From positions 1-42,966 of the forward strand of contig CANJPX010000026.1 of assembly GCA_947476185.1 (NCBI GenBank): DNA of 42,966 bases, read 5' to 3'. The notes beneath the pieces were generated by a model, which did not search any database, was not told where the DNA came from, and saw only the letters and a list, made by a program, of their open reading frames with translations. A program made the translations under genes and the position numbers. Positions within the stretch are counted from its first letter, which is position 1, and every line of letters starts with the position of its first letter. This stretch comes from Bacteroidota bacterium. GTDB taxonomy: Bacteria; Bacteroidota; Bacteroidia; 2-12-FULL-35-15. Positions 8,149 through 15,528 of this stretch are shown here, piece by piece.

Positions 8149-8178
8149 CAAAAATAGTCATTTTTTTTAATGAATCAA
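8149..8178 (-). promoter_or_regulatory. Promoter of the ketosynthase-ACP(-acyltransferase) unit
   Basis: On the minus strand TTG, exactly 19 nt, then TATTTTTG, a full match to the Bacteroidota consensus TTG-N(17-23)-TAnnTTTG. The start codon follows 20 nt later. The -7 box with preceding bases, GACTATTTTTG, is identical to that of the ammonia-lyase promoter. Confidence 0.65.
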
Positions 8179-8248
8179 CCTACAAATGGAAAATGAGAAA
8201 ATGACTTTTGTCATGATTTCAAATCTGTTTAAAAACTAGAAAAATGTA

Positions 8249-8977
8249 TTAACTATATAATCCTCCATTTATCGATAATACTTGGCCTGTGATATAGGCG
8301 GCTTTCTCTGATGCCAAAAAGTTTACAGCATCAGCCACTTCTTCAGCGGTTCCAAAACGATTTAAAGGGATCAGTTGCTTAAAATCTTTTTCATTGATTC
8401 CCTCAGTCATATCTGTTTTGATAAAGCCGGGAGCAACACAATTTGCCGTAACTCCTCTGCGTCCAACTTCTTGCGATAATGCTTTTGTCGCACCTATCAC
8501 AGCCGCTTTTGCAGCAGAATAGTTTGTTTGACCGGGTAACCCTTTTAATCCTGATAAAGAAACAACACTTACAACCCTACCGTATTTTTTAATAAGCATT
8601 CCTTTGATGATCAATCTTGTTACGTTGTAAAATCCTCCTAAACTTATGTTTAAAACAGAATCCCACTCTTCATTGCTCATCCACATCAACAATTGGTCTT
8701 TACGGATCCCGGCATTATTGACAAGGATTTCAATCGTTTTATCAGGATTTTTTTCGATCCATCCGCCTAAAACGGCATCCACTTGCGATTGATCGGACAC
8801 ATCAAATTTCATGATCTCACCGTCACTGCCTTTTTCGCGAACCAATTTTAATGTATTCTCTGCTTCATCTTGTTTGGATGTGTAATTGATGATCACAAAA
8901 TGTCCCTCTTCTGCAAGTTTAACACAAATTGCACGACCAATTCCTCTTGAACCTCCTGTTACTAATGCGTATCTCAT
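8249..8977 (-). CDS. fabG: 3-oxoacyl-ACP reductase (FabG-type SDR)
   Basis: 242 aa short-chain dehydrogenase. It has the NADP-binding TGGSRGIG (7-14), NNAG (87-90) and the catalytic Asn110, Ser140, Tyr153 and Lys157 (YSAAK), plus the C-terminal LSINGGLY. It reduces the 3-keto group after each condensation. The matching dehydratase expected for a polyene is not in the window. It lies 43 bp downstream of the ammonia-lyase and 120 bp upstream of the ketosynthase. As in other Bacteroidota pigment loci it is likely dedicated to the aryl polyene and is not the essential fatty-acid FabG. Confidence 0.9.
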   Translation of the reverse strand: MRYALVTGGSRGIGRAICVKLAEEGHFVIINYTSKQDEAENTLKLVREKGSDGEIMKFDVSDQSQVDAVLGGWIEKNPDKTIEILVNNAGIRKDQLLMWMSNEEWDSVLNISLGGFYNVTRLIIKGMLIKKYGRVVSVVSLSGLKGLPGQTNYSAAKAAVIGATKALSQEVGRRGVTANCVAPGFIKTDMTEGINEKDFKQLIPLNRFGTAEEVADAVNFLASEKAAYITGQVLSINGGLYS

Positions 8978-9020
8978 ATTTTAAGTGTATAGATTTCGTT
9001 ATATTTTTTTAGATCAGGTT

Positions 9021-10568
9021 TTAGTTTACCAGTTTTGTAGAATTATTTTGTAAATGTTCCTTCACCAGTTTTATTTTTTTATAAAGAATTGTATCGTCTT
9101 CGAATCGCGGAACAATTTTTCGGATCTGCTTGAAAGTATTTTGTCCTTCAGAAGATAATTTAGTCTCAAATTTTAATGCATCAATTGCTTGTGCAGCGCT
9201 CAAAAGTTCGATCGCCAATACTTGGTAAGCATTTTCAATCACTTTTGCAGTAATAGTTGCAGCATTAGTCCCCATACTTACGATATCCTGATTATCATTG
9301 TTGTTCGGGATACTATGAATATACATCGGATTGGACAACATTTGATTTTCGGCAGTGGTAGAAGTAGCAGTAAACTGTGCTGCTTGCATTCCTAAATTCA
9401 AACCTAGTTTCCCAAGATTGACGAAAGGAGGAAGGATGCCATTGAGTTTATCATTCATCAGAAAGTTCAATTGACGTTCTGCAAGCATGGTCAACTTTGT
9501 GATCGCGATCTTTAATTTATCCATTTCAAGGGCAACATAATCGCCATGGAAATTTCCTCCATGAAAAATATTATTATTTGCCTTATCAATGATCGGATTG
9601 TCGTTCACAGAATTAACCTCGTTCTCCAAAACGGTTTGTGTATAGGTGATTGTATCGAAAACAGGACCTAATATTTGTGGGACGCATCGGATGGAATAGT
9701 ATTCCTGAACTTTTTCTTTAAACACATCTATTTCCGCATGTTTGTCATTATCGAAAAGATGGTCTTCACGTTTACGGATCAACTGACTATTGCGCATTGC
9801 ATTGTCCATGGCATTTGCAATAGTACGCTGTCCAATATGTGGTTTTACACTGTGTAATTCTTTTGAAAAGTGATCGCTATAAGATTCAACCATTTCTATG
9901 ATGAGCATAGAGGAGGAAATACTCCAATTCAATAATTGCTTTGAATGAAGCAGATTCACCATTGAAATACCTGTCATTACGGAAGTTCCGTTTATCAATG
10001 CAAGTCCTTCACGTAAATGAATCGTGATTGGTTTTAGTCCAACTTCTTTGTAAACATCGGCTGTTGGCCTTAATTCACCTTTATATGTCACTTCACCTTC
10101 TCCGATCAAATTGAGTGCAAGATGGGCTAACTGAACCAAGTCGCCACTTGCGCCAACACCGCCATGTTCAAAAATTTGCGGATAAACATTCTTATTGATC
10201 AGGTTCTTCAGCAATTCTACCACTTCTGAATTGATGCCGGAATAACCTTGCATCAACGAACTTAATCTGCAGATCATGGAAGATTTTACATGGATATCGG
10301 AAAGCGCATTTCCAGCACCTGTGCAATGACTACGAATAAGATTATATTGAAGATCCTGTTGGTTTTGTTCGCTTATTTTGTATTGTGCCATTGGCCCAAA
10401 ACCGGTATTGATACCATAAATAAGCTTGTTTTTTGCAAAAGACTTCAGGAATTCATGACTTTCATTCACTTTAGCAAGTGCTGAAGGGTCAAGTTCTATT
10501 TGTTCTCCGGTATAAAGTATTTTATAAAAATCGTTTGCCGTTAAAGGCTTTTTTCCTATGTTGATCAT
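9021..10568 (-). CDS. Tyrosine ammonia-lyase (HAL/PAL/TAL family)
   Basis: 515 aa. The MIO cofactor triad Ala140-Ser141-Gly142 is in GGVGASGDLVQLAHL; Tyr51 (YGINTGFGP) and the NNNDNQDIVSMG block are also present. The sequence closely follows the characterised Flavobacterium johnsoniae enzyme as I remember it, which makes 4-coumarate from tyrosine, the flexirubin starter. The selectivity loop reads Ser80-His81, like histidase, as it does in that enzyme, so the tyrosine assignment rests on overall similarity and context. It is the first gene of the leftward pigment unit, with a clear promoter, and diverges from crtD. Confidence 0.9.
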   Translation of the reverse strand: MINIGKKPLTANDFYKILYTGEQIELDPSALAKVNESHEFLKSFAKNKLIYGINTGFGPMAQYKISEQNQQDLQYNLIRSHCTGAGNALSDIHVKSSMICRLSSLMQGYSGINSEVVELLKNLINKNVYPQIFEHGGVGASGDLVQLAHLALNLIGEGEVTYKGELRPTADVYKEVGLKPITIHLREGLALINGTSVMTGISMVNLLHSKQLLNWSISSSMLIIEMVESYSDHFSKELHSVKPHIGQRTIANAMDNAMRNSQLIRKREDHLFDNDKHAEIDVFKEKVQEYYSIRCVPQILGPVFDTITYTQTVLENEVNSVNDNPIIDKANNNIFHGGNFHGDYVALEMDKLKIAITKLTMLAERQLNFLMNDKLNGILPPFVNLGKLGLNLGMQAAQFTATSTTAENQMLSNPMYIHSIPNNNDNQDIVSMGTNAATITAKVIENAYQVLAIELLSAAQAIDALKFETKLSSEGQNTFKQIRKIVPRFEDDTILYKKIKLVKEHLQNNSTKLVN

Positions 10569-10613
10569 AAATGATAATAAGCAATAAATGTTCTGTTTTT
10601 AGTAAAAAGAGAG

Positions 10614-10643
10614 CAAAAATAGTCCTTTCTAATGTATATTCAA
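10614..10643 (-). promoter_or_regulatory. Promoter of the ammonia-lyase-fabG unit
   Basis: On the minus strand TTG, exactly 19 nt, then TATTTTTG; perfect consensus. It ends 45 nt before the start codon. GACTATTTTTG is shared with the ketosynthase promoter. Confidence 0.7.
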
Positions 10644-10722
10644 AGTTTTGTTGCGAATGTTTGAAAGGTAATTTCTAATGCTTTACCTAATAACCAATAG
10701 GATGTCGGTTTAGAAAAAAACG

Positions 10723-10730
10723 TATTTTTG
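10723..10730 (+). promoter_or_regulatory. Candidate -7 element (TATTTTTG) for crtD
   Basis: TATTTTTG ends 15 nt before the ATG at 10746, predicting a very short leader. The -33 region is poor. The box overlaps the upstream TTG (10728) of the open frame and so argues against that codon as the start. Confidence 0.4.
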
Positions 10731-10745
10731 AATGTCAATTTCACA

Positions 10746-12221
10746 ATGAAAGAAAATAATAAATCCTGTGCAATTATCGGAGCCGGAATTTCGGGTATAG
10801 CTGCTGCTATCCGTATGCGAAACAAAGGTTATTCGGTAACTGTTTTTGAAGCCAATAGTTTTCCGGGAGGAAAATTATCTACTGAATCAAACAAAGGTTA
10901 TCGTTTTGATATGGGGCCTTCCGTTTTTACCTTGCCTCAATATGTTGACGAATTATTCATTTTATCAGGAAAAAATCCTCGTGATCATTTTAATTATATT
11001 CCACTTGATCCTGTTTACAGGTATTTTTTTGAAGATGGAACGGTAATAGATGGCTATCATGGAAAAGAGAAGTATGCTGAAGAAATGTCAGCTAAAACAA
11101 TCGATAAAAAGGTAGATGTCATACGGTATTTAAATAAAACAGAGGAGATGTATAATTTAACTGCGGAAATTTTTTTACACAATTCACTTCACAAGTTTAA
11201 AAACTTTTTTACTAAACGAGTTGTTAAAGGATTGCTGAACTTTGGAAAGATAGGCGCATTCGATACTATGAATGGAGCAAATCAAAAAGCATTTAAGGAT
11301 AAAAAATTAGTACAGATCCTAAATCGCTATTCAACTTATAACGGTTCCAGCCCTTATCTTGCGCCTGCTACACTTAATGTGATCTCTCATGTGGAAATTG
11401 AAAAAGGAGCGTTTTACCCTGTTGGAGGTATGTTTAGCATAACATCTTCTTTGGTGGAATTGGCAAAAGAAATTGGAGTTGTTTTTAATTTTTCAACTTC
11501 TGTTCGTGAAATATTGGTGGAGAATAAAAAACTAAAAGGTATTCGGACTGACAAGGCGAATTTAAATTTTGATGTGGTCATCAGTAATATGGATGTGTAC
11601 AATAGTTATTTAAAATTATTACCGATGGCGAAGAAACCAATTAATACATTACGTCAACCGAAATCCAGCTCCGGCATTATCTTTTATTGGGGAATAAAAC
11701 ACGATTTCAAACAATTAGGTTTGCATAATATTTTTTTTAGTGAAAACTATGAAGAAGAATTTGATACCATTTTTTCCAAAAACACTATTTATGCTGATCC
11801 GACAATTTATGTGAATATCACTTCAAAACATACTGCAACAGATGCTCCGGAGGGTTGTGAGAATTGGTTTGCTTTTATAAATACCCCCAATAATACAGGA
11901 CAGGATTGGGATCTTCTGGTAAATAAGGCAAGAGAGCGAATGATTGAAAAGGTTAACAGGATATTAAAAACAGATATCCGCCCGATGATCGAATGCGAAA
12001 TGGTATTCGATCCTCGTGTAATTGAAAGCAGAACTTCCAGTGCATTTGGAGCTATTTATGGAAATGCTTCCAACAATAAGTTTTCGGCATTTTTGCGACA
12101 TGCAAATTTTTCAAAAGAAATTAAAGGATTGTATTTCTGTGGAGGAAGTGTTCATCCCGGGCCAAGTATTCCTTTGTGTTTGCTGAGTGCTAAGATAACC
12201 ACAGCTTTAGTGGGAAGTTAG
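10746..12221 (+). CDS. crtD: CrtD-type 1-hydroxycarotenoid 3,4-desaturase (CrtI family)
   Basis: 491 aa from the first ATG. The FAD-binding fold AIIGAGISGIAAAIRMRN is at the N-terminus with the FPGGKL and FDMGPSVF blocks. The C-terminal FCGGSVHPGPSIPLCLLSAK is the pattern of CrtD, distinct from the VPGPGVPPSIISGQ ending of phytoene desaturases such as the second family member at 15529. CrtD introduces the 3',4' double bond into 1'-hydroxy-gamma-carotene, the product of CruF, whose gene lies nearby. It stands alone on the plus strand, diverges from the ammonia-lyase and converges with the lipocalin-like gene. Choice between CrtD and CrtI is from motif and the presence of cruF. Confidence 0.82.
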   Translation: MKENNKSCAIIGAGISGIAAAIRMRNKGYSVTVFEANSFPGGKLSTESNKGYRFDMGPSVFTLPQYVDELFILSGKNPRDHFNYIPLDPVYRYFFEDGTVIDGYHGKEKYAEEMSAKTIDKKVDVIRYLNKTEEMYNLTAEIFLHNSLHKFKNFFTKRVVKGLLNFGKIGAFDTMNGANQKAFKDKKLVQILNRYSTYNGSSPYLAPATLNVISHVEIEKGAFYPVGGMFSITSSLVELAKEIGVVFNFSTSVREILVENKKLKGIRTDKANLNFDVVISNMDVYNSYLKLLPMAKKPINTLRQPKSSSGIIFYWGIKHDFKQLGLHNIFFSENYEEEFDTIFSKNTIYADPTIYVNITSKHTATDAPEGCENWFAFINTPNNTGQDWDLLVNKARERMIEKVNRILKTDIRPMIECEMVFDPRVIESRTSSAFGAIYGNASNNKFSAFLRHANFSKEIKGLYFCGGSVHPGPSIPLCLLSAKITTALVGS

Positions 12222-12286
12222 AAAATTCAAAGTTCAATGTTGAAAATACACCACTAAAAAAAATTAAAATTTTCTAACTTTGAACT
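12217..12286. terminator. Inverted repeat between convergent crtD and lipocalin-like genes
   Basis: GTTAGAAAATT (12217-12227, overlapping the crtD stop) is the perfect complement of 12268-12278. Just inside the left arm and outside the right arm, AGTTCAA (12231-12237) also pairs with TTGAACT (12280-12286). The loop is about 40 nt and AT-rich. It could serve as a two-way terminator, though the stem is A/T-rich and the permuted order of the two pairings is unusual. Confidence 0.4.
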
Positions 12287-12287
12287 T

Positions 12288-12728
12288 CTATTTCACTTCG
12301 TACTCAAAAATCGAATGACCATCTTCATCGCTATAGTGGTCTACCTTTAATTTAGTAGCTTCTAAACTTATTACTTTATAACTGAATTTAGTTTTAGTTG
12401 CTTCATCAGTAAAATATATATACTGACCGGATTTTGTCCAGGTACCGGTTTTTTTATTTCCAAACATGATCATTTCAAATTTGCCTTCTTGTGTTAATTT
12501 CAACATGTCGTTTTTGTTTTTTTCTCCCGGAGGTTTTGTAACAACAGCCCATTCTTCAACTGATACAATAGTCCATTCCTTGTCACACATTAGGATATCT
12601 TTATCTGAAAGTTTTGGAGTTGTTGTTTGTTTTGGTTTTGCAGTTCCTGTTTTTGTAGCATTCTGTGCAGCAAGAAGCCCCGAGAATAATACGAGCACAA
12701 TGCTTAAAAATCCAATTGTTTTTTTCAT
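12288..12728 (-). CDS. Secreted lipocalin-like hypothetical protein
   Basis: 146 aa. Signal peptide (residues 1-21, cleavage after FSGLLAA) followed by a Thr/Lys/Pro-rich linker (about 25-40) and one small beta domain with EWTIVSVEEW, LTQEGKFEMI, GTWTKSGQYIYF and a terminal FEYEV strand. This resembles the lipocalin-like/DUF-type domains common in Bacteroidota secreted proteins, in which an unligated barrel tests an energy or fit term; no function is known. It lies 45 bp after crtY on the same strand and may be co-transcribed with the carotenoid operon or be an unrelated last gene. Confidence 0.7.
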   Translation of the reverse strand: MKKTIGFLSIVLVLFSGLLAAQNATKTGTAKPKQTTTPKLSDKDILMCDKEWTIVSVEEWAVVTKPPGEKNKNDMLKLTQEGKFEMIMFGNKKTGTWTKSGQYIYFTDEATKTKFSYKVISLEATKLKVDHYSDEDGHSIFEYEVK

Positions 12729-12773
12729 GATCTTTTTGTTTTGTATATTAAATCTAGGTAAAAAAAATATGCT

Positions 12774-13475
12774 TTAAAGTGTTTGGCTAATTTTTTTGTT
12801 TGCTTTTCTTTGTTTTAAATATTCGTAAATAGTAATTACAAACAGGATGTTAAGCATGGAATAGGAGAGGTCTTCTATTGGGATGCAGAATAGCCGAATG
12901 TTTGAATTTTGTAAATTATTATACATAACAATTGGCAACCCCGTTATAAAACCATCTACGAGCAAAAATGGCAGTGTACAAACAAGCCACGTTAAGTAAA
13001 ATCGGCTTAAATAGTTTGTTCTCAAAATATATTGATGAATAAAAAGAAAAATACTTAAAAGCATGAAGTCCACAAAAGTGTATGTTTTTTCACGATATAC
13101 GAGCGCTAATATTAAAAGTATTGACGCCAAAATTGTATTAATATACTTTGTTGATTTTGCAAAAACATCTTTTTTCACAAAGTATGTCAATACTTCATGA
13201 ATGAATACGCATGAAAAAGGGGTTATGAAAAAGAATAACCATTCCTCAATTGGTAAGCCCGCAATAAATTGGCCAACTATAAATTCGGAGTTAAATGTCC
13301 AGATGTTAATGCTTGTAAACCAAATATCCCATGCTATGAAAAAAATGGCACTGCTCACAATTGCAGGCATTAAACTCCCCCATTTTTTATAGAATTGAAT
13401 TTTATTTTCAAAACTTTTGAAAAGCGGATAGGAGAGCGTAAATGCAAGAATAAAGAAATAAGCGAAGTGCCTCAA
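12774..13475 (-). CDS. crtY: Lycopene beta-cyclase, CrtYcd type
   Basis: 233 aa, seven or so hydrophobic helices, integral membrane protein. The motif LPIEEWLFFFITPF (about 74-87) is the lycopene cyclase domain signature of the heterodimeric/fused CrtYc-CrtYd family, here as one chain with two repeats (the second near PIEDLSYSMLNILF, about 196). It cyclises one end (or both) of lycopene; with CruF in the same operon a one-end product, gamma-carotene, is likely. No ATG is available near the start; the TTG at 13475 gives the usual N-terminus of the family and leaves an 18-bp gap to cruF. Confidence 0.87.
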   Translation of the reverse strand: MRHFAYFFILAFTLSYPLFKSFENKIQFYKKWGSLMPAIVSSAIFFIAWDIWFTSINIWTFNSEFIVGQFIAGLPIEEWLFFFITPFSCVFIHEVLTYFVKKDVFAKSTKYINTILASILLILALVYREKTYTFVDFMLLSIFLFIHQYILRTNYLSRFYLTWLVCTLPFLLVDGFITGLPIVMYNNLQNSNIRLFCIPIEDLSYSMLNILFVITIYEYLKQRKANKKISQTL

Positions 13476-13493
13476 AATAGTATTTTAAAAGTC

Positions 13494-14132
13494 TTAAAAA
13501 AGTGCAAGTGAAATAAAAAAAAGTGATTGAGCGATAAAAAGATAGTATGCTAATCTGTTGTTTTTTGTAAAGTTTAAAGTATTGAAAAGCAGTAAGAATA
13601 AAAAAGAAACAATAAACCATGCAATATAATTTTGAATTGGAATAGAGACGTCATTCCAACTCCAGAAGTCGTATTTTGTAGCTACAATCTCAATAAAAAA
13701 ATCAAGAAACGTAAGCAATGTAGCACCAAGTATGCTTTTTAAAAAGATTTGGCCTTTTATTTTATGACATATTACACCGGCACAATACACCAACATCAAC
13801 CAGTTTATTCCAATAATGATGGGGACACCCAAAAGTTTTAGACCAAGTGTTTTTCCATAAACATACTTCCCGAATACAATTCCGGTTTGAACTCCAATGA
13901 CTTCAACTATAAAACCAATAATAATAATAATGAAACAAAATATTAAAAATGATTTGTTATATCCTTTGTGGTTCAGAAATATCATGGTCATGCTCACCAA
14001 AAGGTTAAAAGGGGAAAGCATTAAAAAGAAATCCTTGTAAATGGAGTGTATTCCAATTATTCCTGCCAAGTAAATGCTAACAAGAAATATCGTAGATGCA
14101 AAAAGTGTTTTATCTTTTTGTTTGTTTTGCAT
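13494..14132 (-). CDS. cruF: CruF-type carotenoid 1',2'-hydratase (DUF422 family)
   Basis: 212 aa multi-pass membrane protein. The family pattern is visible: EVIGVQTGIVFGKYVYGKTL (about 77-96), GVPIIIGINWLMLVY, then DFFIEIVATKYDFWSW and IQNYIAWF with conserved acidic residues. CruF adds water to the open end of gamma-carotene or lycopene to give the 1'-hydroxy group, the substrate of CrtD. Its ATG directly abuts the stop of the upstream unknown gene, and crtY follows after 18 bp. The assignment of the reaction follows from the family and from the crtD partner. Confidence 0.85.
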   Translation of the reverse strand: MQNKQKDKTLFASTIFLVSIYLAGIIGIHSIYKDFFLMLSPFNLLVSMTMIFLNHKGYNKSFLIFCFIIIIIGFIVEVIGVQTGIVFGKYVYGKTLGLKLLGVPIIIGINWLMLVYCAGVICHKIKGQIFLKSILGATLLTFLDFFIEIVATKYDFWSWNDVSIPIQNYIAWFIVSFLFLLLFNTLNFTKNNRLAYYLFIAQSLFFISLALF

Positions 14133-14630
14133 TTATTCAAATTTTTGTTTTTCGGTTTCTGTTAACACTTTACTTTGAAGAAAAAATGACTGGATCATTT
14201 TTTTTACAGCAATATTAGTAACTGTAGAGTAGTTTTTTAGAATAAAAATTTTGTCGGAAGAGATCTGTTTGCTGTAGCCAAGAGCTTTTGGGCAGTTGCT
14301 TTGTATCGTGAATCGTAAAAAGCGGGTTTCTATATTCGAACTGTCAGCAGCAATGGATTGTTCAATTAATTTTTTTCCACTATTGAAAAGCTTTAATTTA
14401 TCCATTTTATCCTTTGAGTAACTTGCCATGGATGCAGTTATTGCTCCTCGATATGCAATCGTTGTTATGTCGGCACTGCTCGATTTGATTATTTTTTTAT
14501 ATAATTTTGCACAGGATGCACTGTCTTTATTAACCTGCTGATATTCTCTTCTTAGTCCATCCAAGCTGATGTTTTGAGAAAACAAACTGGTGTTTAAGAT
14601 AAAAACAAAAAGAAAAATAATTTTTTTCAT
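14133..14630 (-). CDS. Secreted unknown protein inside the carotenoid operon
   Basis: 165 aa. The signal peptide MKKIIFLFVFILNTSLFSQ ends at a typical S-Q site. The mature protein is mostly alpha-helical, Lys/Ser-rich, with a repeat-like helix pattern (ASCAKLYKKIIKSS, KLKLFNSGKKLIEQSIAADS) reminiscent of tetratricopeptide helices, and two cysteines. I recognise no family. The ATG at 14630 overlaps the crtB stop (TGATG) and its own stop touches the cruF start, so it is tightly coupled to carotenoid genes while being exported. The GTG at 14633 would add one residue. A periplasmic carotenoid-handling role is a guess from location only. Confidence 0.75.
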   Translation of the reverse strand: MKKIIFLFVFILNTSLFSQNISLDGLRREYQQVNKDSASCAKLYKKIIKSSSADITTIAYRGAITASMASYSKDKMDKLKLFNSGKKLIEQSIAADSSNIETRFLRFTIQSNCPKALGYSKQISSDKIFILKNYSTVTNIAVKKMIQSFFLQSKVLTETEKQKFE

Positions 14631-15466
14631 CACTTAATCAAATTGAGTTTAAACTTAAAATAGGATTGCAAAAAAAGCAGTTGTTTTTTAGAATTTGAAA
14701 TGCGGATCCGGCTATTCATTACTTTTTCCGGTGCTGTGTTCTTGATCTTTTTAAATAATGATATGTAGTATATATAAGCCAGATATACTCCAAGTCTTGC
14801 CTTTTTGGGAAGTTTTTTTATTCCTGCTAATCCTGCATCAAAATCTTTTTGAATATCAGCCTCAATGTCTCTTTTTGTGCTAGCATTAAATTTTTCTAAA
14901 TCAAAGTCTGGAAAGTAAGCTCTTCCCAAGTTGTGTATATCCGCCTTTAAGTCGCGTAAGAAATTTATTTTTTGAAATGCTGAGCCCAGTTTCATCGCAT
15001 CAGCCTTTAATTCCAGATATTTTTTTCCATCGCCTTCAACAAATATTTTCAGGCACATTAATCCGACCACTTCTGCCGATCCTAAAATATATTTTTCATA
15101 CCCTTCCTTATCATATTTATTTTTATCCAGGTCCATGGTCATACTTTTCAGGAAAGTATCGATCAATTCAATGTCGATTTGGTATTTATTCACCGTATCC
15201 TGAAAACTATGAAGGATCGGATTTAAACTGATCTTATCAAGGATGGCATCATGCGTATCTTTTTTGAATCGATCGAGTAATTCACGTTTGTTATTTGAAT
15301 GGAAGGAGTCCACAATTTCATCAGCAAAGCGCACAAAACCGTATATAGCATGGATAGGCATCACGAAATCACGATGCAACAAACTTACTCCTAATGAAAA
15401 AGAAGTGCTGTAACTGTTTGTTACAAGCTTACTGCATTTATAAGATAATTCGTTGTATAAATTCAT
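14630..15466 (-). CDS. crtB: Phytoene synthase
   Basis: 278 aa, normal length. Both aspartate-rich motifs are present: D49-x3-D53 in FVRFADEIVD and D172-x3-D176 in KINFLRDLKAD. The Tyr-Ser-x-Ser-Phe-Ser block near residue 20 is also typical. It joins two GGPP molecules to phytoene, the first committed carotenoid step. It sits 62 bp after crtI and overlaps the next gene by one base. Squalene synthase was considered, but the crtI neighbour and the RDLKAD motif favour phytoene. Confidence 0.93.
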   Translation of the reverse strand: MNLYNELSYKCSKLVTNSYSTSFSLGVSLLHRDFVMPIHAIYGFVRFADEIVDSFHSNNKRELLDRFKKDTHDAILDKISLNPILHSFQDTVNKYQIDIELIDTFLKSMTMDLDKNKYDKEGYEKYILGSAEVVGLMCLKIFVEGDGKKYLELKADAMKLGSAFQKINFLRDLKADIHNLGRAYFPDFDLEKFNASTKRDIEADIQKDFDAGLAGIKKLPKKARLGVYLAYIYYISLFKKIKNTAPEKVMNSRIRISNSKKQLLFLQSYFKFKLNLIK

Positions 15467-15528
15467 ACTTGTTATTCTGTTTCTTGTTTAAAGAAATCCG
15501 CTTGTTGTTAACATATTCCTATAATTCT

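Noticed and set aside
10728..10745. Upstream TTG start for crtD adding six residues
   Set aside because: The codon lies within a TATTTTTG promoter box and the added residues are not part of the family N-terminus.
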